Below the pieces are notes generated by a model, which was not told the origin of the DNA, made no database searches, and saw only the letters and a list, made by a program, of their open reading frames with translations. A stretch of DNA of 17,133 nucleotides, from positions 1 to 17,133 of the forward strand of contig JAACEJ010000020.1 of the NCBI GenBank assembly GCA_011682565.1, given 5' to 3'. The stretch comes from Actinomycetota bacterium (lineage in GTDB: Bacteria > Zhuqueibacterota > Zhuqueibacteria > Residuimicrobiales > Krinioviventaceae). This document shows, piece by piece, positions 1-7,344 of the stretch (its first letter is position 1; every line of letters begins with the position of its first letter). The position numbers were made by a program, and so were the translations under genes.

Positions 1-589
1 CATTCTCCACTTGTGTAGTAATGTTGTTAATAAATGCAACTTGAATTCTATTTTCTAAGAGCAAGTTTAAAACTTCAGCGGGCTTAAAATTACTTTTCGA
101 AACTAAATCCCAGAGTCTAGCAGAACTTAGTATTGTTTTTGAATCCATATAGAGCCCACTACCTAAAGGCCCAACATTTACTTTATGATTTGCTAGTTGA
201 TTTAAATAATAAATATCAGGATTATTTGTAATAATATAGATTGATTCAGAATAAAATGTCATAATACCCGTTAATTTTTTTATTTTTTCCTTAAATGGAG
301 CCAGTCCATTTTCAGCTAAAAAAGCGATATCATTCTGCACAATTGCAAAGTCAATTTCATTTCTTTCAAGTCTTAAAACATTATCAACTGAACCATGTGT
401 TTCCACTACCTCAATTTTAAATGGAATTTCTGCAATAGCGCAAATAGATTCTATACTTTTACCCAAACGGAAATAATTGCCGCCTTTTGTTGCAGTTCCT
501 AATTTAAAAAGCTTTACAGAGTTTCCTTCGACTAAATGTGTTTGTAAAAATAATGAAATTACAAAAAATAAGAAAAAAATATTTTTCAT
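1..589 (-). CDS. TRAP transporter solute-binding protein, TAXI family (3' end outside window)
   Basis: This is a periplasmic substrate-binding protein of a TRAP-type secondary transporter, TAXI subfamily. The start is the ATG at 589-587, and 196 codons are readable before the window edge, so the C-terminus is missing. A hydrophobic signal peptide (MKNIFFLFFVISLFLQ) is followed by the family hallmarks: GTATKGGNYFRLGKSI near residues 30-45 (family form GTGxxGGxYxxxG), THGSVDNVLRLERNEIDFAIVQ near 75-95 (family form GGSxxNxxxLxxGExDxAxVQ), and VNVGPLGSGLYMDS near 150. The ligand cannot be read from the sequence; TAXI proteins that have been studied bind dicarboxylates, glutamate or similar acids. 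The TRAP membrane subunits are not in the window. The gene is clearly more AT-rich than the genes from 1467 onward, which suggests recent acquisition. Family confidence is high. Confidence 0.9.
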   Translation of the reverse strand, partial: MKNIFFLFFVISLFLQTHLVEGNSVKLFKLGTATKGGNYFRLGKSIESICAIAEIPFKIEVVETHGSVDNVLRLERNEIDFAIVQNDIAFLAENGLAPFKEKIKKLTGIMTFYSESIYIITNNPDIYYLNQLANHKVNVGPLGSGLYMDSKTILSSARLWDLVSKSNFKPAEVLNLLLENRIQVAFINNITTQVEN

Positions 590-961
590 TTTTTGATTCC
601 CCAAAATTGGATTCTTATAATTTGTTTATTAAAGGGTGTTTAAACAACATTTGCTAACAATTGACGTTTATTGGTGTTAGACGTAAATATTTATTATATT
701 ACTTTGAAGCTAATAAATATGAATTATGCAATGTTGAGCCCATACTGAAGAATACACATAACCTGAATCAGATAAAAGAGTTACACGATAATTCCAATGA
801 CAGTATATTACCGTTCAAGCTTAAAAGCAATGCCAAGGTGATCAAGGTTGTTTTGGCGATTCCAGATGTCACCTGCTTGGCAACCAAGTCTTCTCAGCTT
901 TACCAAAATGGACTTTTACGTCAATAAAATTATTTGCCGGCATATGGTTTTTATTTAAATT
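590..961. other. AT-rich stretch with no convincing gene
   Basis: This stretch lies between the TAXI gene start and the integrase remnant. It includes the palindrome TGTTTAAACA at 637-646 and a short inverted repeat, CTAACA at 654-659 against TGTTAG at 675-680. An open frame at 661-927 begins with TTG, has no ribosome site, and its translation resembles no family I know. I treat it as noncoding or decayed sequence. The promoter of the minus-strand TAXI gene should lie at about 595-650, but I cannot place its boxes with confidence. Confidence 0.5.
912..942 (+). repeat. Imperfect direct repeat, copy 1
   Basis: The 31-base segment beginning ACTTTTACG recurs imperfectly at 1377-1408. The shared core reads CAATAAAANNATTTGNCGG. 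The two copies bracket the integrase remnant on the same strand, as footprints of an inserted or excised element might. Similarity is roughly 25 of 31 positions with one indel, so chance or an AT-rich bias remains possible. Confidence 0.35.
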
Positions 962-1318
962 CTATGGTTCATTTTCAACAACAAGCATCACAGTTTTCAA
1001 CTTTCGCCTCTGCTGCAGATTATGTGCATGGGTCATCGTCGTCTCAACGCCATCATGATCGGTTAATTTCTGGATCGTGTGAATATCATTATCTTCTTTC
1101 GGCGGATGGGTTAAAAATTGATTGATTTCTTTTTCTCCCATGTCTTTGGGAAGGTTTTTGTTATGGTAAAGAATGAACTTGCGAATCCAGTGTACATACG
1201 CCTCCTTAGTCCTTTTGCTGTAGTGTTTGGTCCTGAGAATCCGGCGTACCTGGTCAGGGAGTTTTGGCTTTTGGATGGGAAAAAATATACTCCGTCGTTG
1301 CTCAAGAAAATCCCCATT
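962..1318 (-). pseudogene. Integron-type tyrosine recombinase remnant, internally deleted
   Basis: The minus-strand frame runs from after a stop at 1322-1320 to TAG at 964-962. It reads KPKLPDQVRRILRTKHYSKR, then TKEAYVHWIRKFILYHNK, then MGEKEINQFLTH. This is the N-terminal SAM-like core-binding domain of integron or phage integrases (family form LLDQVRxxIRxKHYSxRTExAYVxWI, with GxxEIxxFLTxLA). It jumps straight to DIHTIQKLTDHDGVETTM, which matches the C-terminal tail of the same family (DIRTVQELLGHxDVxTTMIYTH). Roughly 150-200 residues carrying the catalytic Arg and HxxR are missing, the nucleophilic Tyr region reads TMTHAH with no Tyr, and there is no ATG, GTG or TTG at the front. It is therefore inactive. 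The lack of a start codon explains why simple ORF calling misses it. Confidence 0.82.
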
Positions 1319-1376
1319 TTAATGATTCGGAGTTGAAGGAAGTGGAAAAGTTAAAAGTGGTTAAACTATAAAGGTA

Positions 1377-1408
1377 ACTTTTTTGTTCAATAAAACGATT
1401 TGTCGGGA
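1377..1408 (+). repeat. Imperfect direct repeat, copy 2
   Basis: This is the partner of the segment at 912-942, with core CAATAAAACGATTTGTCGG. It lies just upstream of the integrase remnant, which reads on the minus strand. The rest of 1319-1466 shows no gene. Confidence 0.35.
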
Positions 1409-1466
1409 GAAAAGCAAGGGATTTTTTGGGAAAAAAATGTGATACCTGACTTTATTCTTTTCATTT

Positions 1467-1868
1467 TTATGTAAGGGTGACACGATTTATTGCACTTGCC
1501 CCAAGCGGTAAAATGATTTGCCGGATTTCGATGAAATTCTTCTCGTGAATAATGGCGGCCAATTTGTATCGGTCGGAATATCTATCCGATTCTATCCCCG
1601 TGTATTGAAGGATAGCGTTTTGCAGGGCGTCCCATTCCAGCCAGGCCAGGAATTGTTCGTCCTCGTCAAAACGCAGTGCGGCCCCGATCTGTGAAAAAGA
1701 GGCCGCAACAATGCTTTTAATCGGCTTTCCGGTCAAGTATTTTTTTAACCGGCTGTTGCCGTTGATTTCCCGGCCGCAGGTGATTTTAGAATAATCATAG
1801 TCGAGCAAAACTTCATCGAGGTTCAGGCGAACCACGATGCGGGAGGTTGTGTCGGTGCAGCAAGCCAT
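1467..1868 (-). CDS. Hypothetical protein, 133 aa
   Basis: I do not recognise this protein. From the ATG at 1868-1866 it is 133 residues, predicted soluble, with no signal peptide or membrane segment. Visible features are a Cys pair at residues 3-4, an ITCGRE motif near 33, a GNSRLKKYLTGKPI stretch, an acidic aromatic segment (DEDEQFLAWLEW) near 70, and a hydrophobic C-terminal third. The ATG lies 14 bases after the stop of the upstream lipoprotein gene on the same strand, which suggests co-transcription. An alternative TTG start at 1895 would overlap that gene by 13 bases; neither start has a strong ribosome site. Codon use looks genuine. Downstream is the AT-rich integrase-remnant region. 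Confidence 0.6.
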   Translation of the reverse strand: MACCTDTTSRIVVRLNLDEVLLDYDYSKITCGREINGNSRLKKYLTGKPIKSIVAASFSQIGAALRFDEDEQFLAWLEWDALQNAILQYTGIESDRYSDRYKLAAIIHEKNFIEIRQIILPLGASAINRVTLT

Positions 1869-1882
1869 AAGCGGAAACCGAA

Positions 1883-2944
1883 CTAATCCACCCAATCCGC
1901 AATGAAAACATTGGTGTCGTGGGGGTTTTTGTTGAAACGATTTGAGGAAAAGGCCAGCTTTTTACCGTCGTGGGTGAACATGGGAAAGCCATCGAATTCA
2001 TTAAAAAAAGTAATCTGCTCCAGGCCGGTGCCGTCATCGTTAATCATACATAAATTAAAATCCGGGCGTCTGGGGTCGGTACTGCCGATGTTTGAGCAGA
2101 AAATAATACGCTTATTGTCGGGAAAGTAAAACGGCGCAAAGTTGGCAAATTCGTTGTGTGTTATTTGGCGCTTGTTGCCGCCGTCGGCATCCATGACCAT
2201 GATCTGAAAGTTGGATGGCTCGATAAGTTCTTTTGCGAGTAAATCTTTGTATCGTTTTATTTCTTCCGGCGTATTCGGATGATAGGAGCGATAAACGATT
2301 TTTGTGCCGTCCCAGGAGAAGAAGGGACCGCCGTCATAGCCCAATTCGTGCGTCAATTGTTGCAGATCAGAGCCGTCGAGGTTTACGGTGAAAATGTCCA
2401 GGTCGCCGTTGCGCTGAGAAGTAAAAACGATTTTATCGCCTTTAGGAGAAATCGTTGCTTCGGCGTCATATCCCGGTGCAGGAATGAAGGGTTGCGGATC
2501 AGAGCCGTCGCTGTTGGCCTGATACAAATCATACGTTTTGTAAACTTTCCACACATATCCTTTGGAAATATCCGGCTTGGGTGGGCAGTTCGGACCTGCT
2601 GCATGGGTGGAAGCGTAAATGATCTTTTTATCACCCGGAAGAAAATAGGAGCATGTGGTTCGTCCCTTGCCGGTGCTGACCAGTTTTTTATCCGAGCCGT
2701 CGATGTTCATGGTGAAAATCTGGTCGCATTTGTATGGAGGATGCGTGGACTGGAAAATTAATTTATTCTCATTAAAACTGAAATAGGCTTCGGCGTTTTC
2801 GCCAATGTCCGTCAGCATTTTCAAATTTGCCAGATGTTTTTCTTGCGGCAGCGGTTTGATTGTATTATTGCCGGTCGTTTGCGCCGGTTCTTTTTCCTGG
2901 CGGTTGCAGGAAATAATGATCGACAGTAAAAAGAAAAAAAGCAA
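1883..2944 (-). CDS. TolB-like beta-propeller lipoprotein; start region looks frameshifted
   Basis: This is a secreted or periplasmic lipoprotein built of TolB/WD40-like (PD40) blades. Repeated units of the form 'F..D..KI.F.S....D.DIF..N.DGSD..QLT' recur about five times between residues 55 and 350, with clear examples at DIFTVNLDGSDLQQLTHE and FNLCMINDDGTGLEQIT. This suggests protein or ligand binding at the envelope; no catalytic residues are evident. A lipobox (SIIISC) lies close to the N-terminus. The in-frame start is a TTG at 2944 giving MLFFFLLSIIISC, which lacks the basic n-region a signal peptide needs. The ATG at 2954 has an AGAGG site and encodes MKRIA but is out of frame. Removing one T from the T7 run at 2934-2940 would give MKRIAFFFLLSIIISC, a textbook lipoprotein signal. 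The small gene at 1467 follows it. Confidence 0.8.
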   Translation of the reverse strand: MLFFFLLSIIISCNRQEKEPAQTTGNNTIKPLPQEKHLANLKMLTDIGENAEAYFSFNENKLIFQSTHPPYKCDQIFTMNIDGSDKKLVSTGKGRTTCSYFLPGDKKIIYASTHAAGPNCPPKPDISKGYVWKVYKTYDLYQANSDGSDPQPFIPAPGYDAEATISPKGDKIVFTSQRNGDLDIFTVNLDGSDLQQLTHELGYDGGPFFSWDGTKIVYRSYHPNTPEEIKRYKDLLAKELIEPSNFQIMVMDADGGNKRQITHNEFANFAPFYFPDNKRIIFCSNIGSTDPRRPDFNLCMINDDGTGLEQITFFNEFDGFPMFTHDGKKLAFSSNRFNKNPHDTNVFIADWVD

Positions 2945-2951
2945 TTCTTTT

Positions 2952-2967
2952 CATTTGGGTTTCCTCT
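2952..2967 (-). promoter_or_regulatory. Ribosome site and ATG out of frame with the lipoprotein gene
   Basis: On the minus strand AGAGG (2967-2963) sits 8 bases before an ATG at 2954-2952. This is the best initiation site for the beta-propeller lipoprotein, but the reading frame is off by one because of the seven-T tract that follows (2940-2934). As written, translation from here gives MKRIAFFLFTVDHY and leaves the lipoprotein frame. Confidence 0.6.
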
Positions 2968-3010
2968 GTTTTATATTATCTCTATCGGCCATTCTTCAAA
3001 ACCATTTTTA

Positions 3011-3034
3011 CGTCCCAAGCAGGAACTTGGGACG
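3011..3034. repeat. Perfect 9-bp palindromic hairpin
   Basis: CGTCCCAAG (3011-3019), loop CAGGAA, CTTGGGACG (3026-3034). The stem is perfect. No T-run follows on either strand, so it is a poor intrinsic terminator. It resembles the short dispersed 'cccaag..cttggg' palindromes I recall from environmental genomes, but copy number cannot be judged here. Confidence 0.55.
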
Positions 3035-3097
3035 GAGAGAATATTTGCTAAACCTGCGGGAGGTTAATGGACTTTTGAGCTTTAAATCGTTCAAACA

Positions 3098-3130
3098 CCC
3101 GGAGTCGCAGAGAACGCGACATCCCCCGGG
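3098..3130. repeat. Nested hairpin downstream of the CcsBA gene
   Basis: Outer arms CCCGG (3098-3102) and CCGGG (3126-3130) enclose inner arms GTCGC (3104-3108) and GCGAC (3116-3120), with a 5-base bulge on one side. It lies 18 bases past the CcsBA stop. It could slow or end minus-strand transcription, though there is no T-tract, or it may be a decayed dispersed repeat. Confidence 0.35.
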
Positions 3131-3147
3131 GTTTTAGGAGAGGGCTG

Positions 3148-6100
3148 CTATGCCTCAAGCTGCGTTTGCATTCTCCGTCCACGAAAGGCAACGAGAATTA
3201 CCAGCGCCATGGTGGCCACGGTATAATAAACAAAGGCAGGTATGGGCACGGAACCGCCCTGAGCATAAGAGTGCAGTCCGGATAAATAATAATTCACACC
3301 AAAATAAGTCATGATGACCGAACAGAAAGAGACGAGCGCAGCGATATTGAACGCATAAAGGCTTTTCAATTTCGGGATCAGATGAAGGTGGATGACCACG
3401 GCATAAACCAGAATGGTCACCAGCGCCCAGGTTTCTTTCGGGTCCCAGCCCCAGTATCTTCCCCAGCTTTCGTTCGCCCAGACTGCGCCGAGAAAATTGC
3501 CGATGGTGAGCATCACCAGACCGATGATTAAGGTTTGTTCGTTAATCAGCGAAAGTTCTCTTATGGATAATTCCACCCGCGCCGCATTCTTTTTGGTTTT
3601 GAAGGCAAACAGCAGCAGCGTAATGAAGGCCAGCAGCGAACCCAGTCCCAGAAAACCATAACTGGCGGTGATCATGGACACGTGAATTGTAAGCCAGTAC
3701 GATTTGAGCACAGGAACGAGGTTGGTGATCTGCGGATCGAGCCAACTCAAGTGAGCGACGAAAAGCGTCAGGCCTGCCAGTATGCTGGTGGCTGCCAGCG
3801 GCATGGGTTCGTTTTTGGAAAAAAGAAAACCGGCTAAAACCGTTGCCCAGGCAATATAGATCATGGATTCATAGCCATTGCTCCAGGGAGCGTGTCCGGA
3901 GACATACCAGCGCAAAGCCAAACCGACGATGTGAACCAAAAAGCCAATGAAAAGAATGCCTGCTGAAATCCTGGTCAGTAAGCGGACGTTCGCTTTGGCA
4001 AAGAAAATTTTAATAAATGCGAGAATGAGCAGTACAAAGCCCATCAAAAGATAGACCAGCGTAAGCCTGCCGAAAATATGACCTTCGTTGAAAAAGATTT
4101 CTGCCTTGATTTTTGACGGTGATAGAATGACGGCAGCGCCCGTCGTTGTTTGATAAGCTTTGATCTTTTGCAAAGCCTCGTCCGCAGCAGTCCAATTATT
4201 GTCGCTCATTGCACGGTTTACGGCGCGTAAATAATTCTGCATCATGGTTGTGACGTGCGTCGCTTCATCCTCAGGAAAGTTTTTCTTCAGGTTGACGAAA
4301 CTGTACCAGGTATGGTTGGGATCACCCGGTTTGGGGAAAATGCGCAAAAGATGGCCGAGGTAAATCATATAACAAATACTGACTCGTTCATCCACGTGGA
4401 GAATTTCTTTGTCGAATTTGTTTTGCATGGATGCCTGTTTCCGCTGCGCTGCTTCGATCTGATTTTTCAACTTGTATTGATTCGTGTGCGGATCAAAAAA
4501 GTCGAGAAAAGAGGCACGCTTTTGGTCGTTTTCGATTCCGAGAATTTTTTTCACTAACGGATGTTTTACGCGGATCATATCGACTCTTTGCCACAAATTT
4601 GGTTTGACCAGCATACCGAGAAGAATCTGATCCGGGTGCAAACCCATGATCGAACCTTTGCGCGAAACTTTGTTCATTATCTCGTGAGCAAAAGAATTCA
4701 TCGGCTTTATCCGACCCTCGGAATCCTGAATCAGCAGTTCGCCGAATTTATTAGCGTGTTCAAGGCTTATGTTTTTTAAAATATTGATGGACTGCGTCGT
4801 TGCGGTTTGCGCATTTGCTTTTGTGCCGATGGCGGCCAGTGCAAGAAAGGTGATCATTAATGCAGCTTTTTGTGCCTGGATTTTGCGCACCTGTTTTCCA
4901 AGAATTCTGAATCGGCTTTTCGGATTTAAAAAGTTGAGCAACAGGCCAAAGGCCAATAAAATGTAACCGATGTAAGTGATGAACGTCCCGGGATCATAAG
5001 AAACGGAGAGTATCGTCCCTCTTTCATCCTGATCATAAGATGATTGGAAGAACCGGAGTCCGCGATGATTTAAAATGTGGTTCATATAAATTCGGAACGG
5101 CTCGTTGATTCCTTTTTCCTGATCTATGAGAACAACCTCACTGGCATAAGAAGACGGGCTGTTGGAGCCGGGATAACGGTCGATTTGAAAATCCACGAGT
5201 TTGAGCGAAAAGGGGAGAGGTATTTCAACAGAACCATAAGCGAGGTCAATGTCCATGTTGGCCAGTTTGATATGCTGCGGATCGCCTTGCATACCGCGGC
5301 GGCCGAACAGGGTTACCTCTTGCGATTCGTCTCCTGCATTCACATCCAGAACAAGGGCAGAGGACTCGGCACCGTCACGATGTTTTGTTACAGCAACGGC
5401 TTTGATGGTGGCGGAAGGATAGTATTCTCTCAGCACAAAATGAGTTGCCCCGATCGAATAGAGTACAAGGGGATTGAACTCATGTTCTTTGCCCGCCTCC
5501 AAAGTTGTTGTGCTTTGGTTGGACATGGAGGTAATGTTTACATCCGAATTGGATATAAAAACAAGCCCCTGATCTTTTATTTTTATGTTGACCTCGGGAA
5601 TCGGATCGTTGTTTTCTTTGCCAAAAGTGAAAACCACACTGTGGAAGCGCAATTCATCGGACAGACCGAGAATGGCGCTTTCCGGCCTTTTTCCTTCCGA
5701 GATCATCATCCTGAGCAGCGGAACACCCTTTTCAGCGGCGACGACTTTTTCAGCGGCATTGGGGATAAAATTTTTATAACGCAGGCGAACGCTTTTGCCG
5801 TCAAGTTTGATTCTTTCGGAAAAATAATTGCCGGAAATGCTCGACATGATCAAAGATTTTCGATGTTCGATTGTTTTCCCATCAGCACTGATTTTGACCT
5901 GAAGATATACTTTTGCAGAGGTGATGCTGTTGGATGTGCTTCCTTCACGGATATGCATTGTGCCTTCATAACCGATATATCGCGTGGCCGCGGCACCTAA
6001 AAAGATGACAATAAATGAGAGGTGAAATATAAGGGATAATCGTTTTCCTTTTTTCCACATCTTGTAGCGAAAAATATTTGCCACGAGATTGATGACGAGT

Positions 6101-6267
6101 AAGGTTAACAGGAGTTCAAACCATTTTGCATTATACACAACAGCTTTGGCTGTTTCCGTACCAAAGTCATTTTCGATAAAAGTGGCGGTGGCAATGGAAA
6201 CGGCAAAAACAACAAGAAGTACAATCATTGTTTCCAAGGATAAGAATATATTTTTTATTAATTTCAT
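3148..6267 (-). CDS. ccsBA: Cytochrome c biogenesis fusion protein CcsBA (ResBC), system II
   Basis: This is an inner-membrane heme exporter and cytochrome c synthetase that attaches heme to CxxCH apocytochromes outside the membrane. The 1039 residues join both system II halves. The ResB/CcsB part has membrane helices near 10-32, 48-65 and 75-95 (with FHLSF, His near 83), a large external domain, the conserved RGLRFFQSSYD near 400, and a helix near 430-450. A second hydrophobic helix near 470-487 is followed by a long soluble segment (about 490-700, with EHANKFGELLIQD and GRIKPMNSFAHE) of the kind I associate with Bacteroidota-type fusions. The CcsA part has about eight helices, GHAPWSN near 794, a His near 862, the WWD heme motif WGRYWGWDPKETW near 930-945, and LSGLHSY near 998. 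A GAGGT site lies 5 bases before the ATG. It is divergent from the gene at 6469. Confidence 0.93.
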   Translation of the reverse strand: MKLIKNIFLSLETMIVLLVVFAVSIATATFIENDFGTETAKAVVYNAKWFELLLTLLVINLVANIFRYKMWKKGKRLSLIFHLSFIVIFLGAAATRYIGYEGTMHIREGSTSNSITSAKVYLQVKISADGKTIEHRKSLIMSSISGNYFSERIKLDGKSVRLRYKNFIPNAAEKVVAAEKGVPLLRMMISEGKRPESAILGLSDELRFHSVVFTFGKENNDPIPEVNIKIKDQGLVFISNSDVNITSMSNQSTTTLEAGKEHEFNPLVLYSIGATHFVLREYYPSATIKAVAVTKHRDGAESSALVLDVNAGDESQEVTLFGRRGMQGDPQHIKLANMDIDLAYGSVEIPLPFSLKLVDFQIDRYPGSNSPSSYASEVVLIDQEKGINEPFRIYMNHILNHRGLRFFQSSYDQDERGTILSVSYDPGTFITYIGYILLAFGLLLNFLNPKSRFRILGKQVRKIQAQKAALMITFLALAAIGTKANAQTATTQSINILKNISLEHANKFGELLIQDSEGRIKPMNSFAHEIMNKVSRKGSIMGLHPDQILLGMLVKPNLWQRVDMIRVKHPLVKKILGIENDQKRASFLDFFDPHTNQYKLKNQIEAAQRKQASMQNKFDKEILHVDERVSICYMIYLGHLLRIFPKPGDPNHTWYSFVNLKKNFPEDEATHVTTMMQNYLRAVNRAMSDNNWTAADEALQKIKAYQTTTGAAVILSPSKIKAEIFFNEGHIFGRLTLVYLLMGFVLLILAFIKIFFAKANVRLLTRISAGILFIGFLVHIVGLALRWYVSGHAPWSNGYESMIYIAWATVLAGFLFSKNEPMPLAATSILAGLTLFVAHLSWLDPQITNLVPVLKSYWLTIHVSMITASYGFLGLGSLLAFITLLLFAFKTKKNAARVELSIRELSLINEQTLIIGLVMLTIGNFLGAVWANESWGRYWGWDPKETWALVTILVYAVVIHLHLIPKLKSLYAFNIAALVSFCSVIMTYFGVNYYLSGLHSYAQGGSVPIPAFVYYTVATMALVILVAFRGRRMQTQLEA

Positions 6268-6468
6268 TATTTACCTCGATTTTGAAAATTAATTGAGATC
6301 GATTTTATCAGCAAGAAAAAGTATCAATTTAAAACGACATTCTCAACATTTATATTCCATTTCAGGTGTTCTGCTTTGAAATTGCAACAGTTATTGAAAT
6401 ACTTATTGCATTAAATTGAAAAAGTTATTATTCTGTTAAAATGTGTTTTTATTTATTATTGAGAAACT

Positions 6469-7323
6469 ATGATTAACTGGGAAATAGCACCTTTTGTTGT
6501 GTGGTGCATCATCATTCTTATCGGCCTGGTGCGAAGTGTCGGCGAGTGGTCCGGCATTCGCTTTTATTTGCCAAAGAGGAAAAAGCGTTCAAGGGAAAAT
6601 TCTCTTGCAGGCCGGATAATGGGCAATGTTGTCTCGTTTTCTTCCGGTTTACAATACAAGCTGGAAGAACGCAAGGAACTATTTCAAAATGAATATGAAA
6701 TTGATCATGCGCTCATGGATGAATATGTGAAATCCATGCTTGAAAAGCGAATTATTGAAGGATTCATTCTGACGGAAGCTACAATCCCTTCCCCCTGGAA
6801 TACGATGAAGCCGGTTGAGGGCTTTCGCGTTTTGGAGGACGAGGGATATGATGAAAAGGGTGAGAAAAATATAGTTGCTGCTGTATCGGCTGAAAATATA
6901 TTTTCCTTGCTGCATAAAGTTGTTTTCTGGTTGGGAGGGGATATCTCTGTTGCAATTACAGATCACAATCAAAAAGATGGCAAGGTTCGCAATTATGCGG
7001 CTTTTAACAAAGACGCTATTATCCTGTGGAGCATTTTTCAAAATCACCGTTGGTTGATACAAAATAATGGTGATATAACAGTTTCTTTATGGACAGAGTC
7101 AGGTGAAATTGAATGTCATTTAGAGACAACGAAACTTTTTGTGTCCTTTACAAAAAACAGCAAGCCGGTAAAGCAATTTTTGGAAGAATTTGGTTTGTAC
7201 GAAAACCGAAAAATGCAATTTTTTCCCGAGGGGGGAGTAATCACTTTGAATAAATGGAGAAATTCGGACGAACTGCAAAAATTGCTGAATGGATTGAATA
7301 GCGAAGAAATGCAAGCCTTTTAG
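6469..7323 (+). CDS. Membrane-anchored hypothetical protein, 284 aa
   Basis: I do not recognise this protein. The N-terminus holds one membrane helix (about residues 7-23, FVVWCIIILIGLV), followed by a basic patch (PKRKKRSR, about 35-42). This suggests N-out/C-in anchoring with a soluble cytoplasmic domain of about 240 residues. That domain is mixed charged and aromatic, with a glutamate-rich helix around 65-95 and no motif I can assign. The ATG has only a weak GAGAAA site 4 bases upstream. The gene is divergent from ccsBA, sharing a 201-base AT-rich intergenic region (6268-6468), and ends 14 bases before the convergent mntP stop. It is somewhat AT-richer than ccsBA. A link to cytochrome maturation is possible only by position. 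Confidence 0.7.
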   Translation: MINWEIAPFVVWCIIILIGLVRSVGEWSGIRFYLPKRKKRSRENSLAGRIMGNVVSFSSGLQYKLEERKELFQNEYEIDHALMDEYVKSMLEKRIIEGFILTEATIPSPWNTMKPVEGFRVLEDEGYDEKGEKNIVAAVSAENIFSLLHKVVFWLGGDISVAITDHNQKDGKVRNYAAFNKDAIILWSIFQNHRWLIQNNGDITVSLWTESGEIECHLETTKLFVSFTKNSKPVKQFLEEFGLYENRKMQFFPEGGVITLNKWRNSDELQKLLNGLNSEEMQAF

Positions 7324-7344
7324 GCAATATCGAGTGGCTATTGC
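7324..7344. terminator. Weak hairpin between convergent genes
   Basis: GCAATA (7324-7329), a 9-base loop, and TATTGC (7339-7344) lie between two convergent genes and overlap the mntP stop. The 6-bp AT-rich stem and the A-run rather than T-run after it on the plus strand make terminator function uncertain. Confidence 0.25.

Noticed and set aside
654..680. CTAACA / TGTTAG inverted repeat with a GTTAGAC end, resembling an integron attC core
   Set aside because: At about 27-31 bases it is far shorter than known attC sites, and the left arm does not fit the RYYYAAC box. It is suggestive only because an integrase remnant is nearby.
661..927. Open frame of 88 codons on the plus strand
   Set aside because: It begins at TTG without a ribosome site, has no recognisable motif, and lies in AT-rich sequence beside decayed genes, so it is probably a chance frame.
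1118..1336. Plus-strand open frame of 72 codons opposite the integrase remnant
   Set aside because: The minus-strand frame carries clear integrase motifs, so this frame is its shadow.
5077..6000. Plus-strand open frame of 307 codons inside ccsBA
   Set aside because: It is antisense to a gene with strong family motifs and a good ribosome site, and its translation has no recognisable domain.
6416..6442. TTGAAA ... TAAAAT as a promoter for the gene at 6469
   Set aside because: The spacer is only 15 bases in a very AT-rich region, so the match is not convincing.
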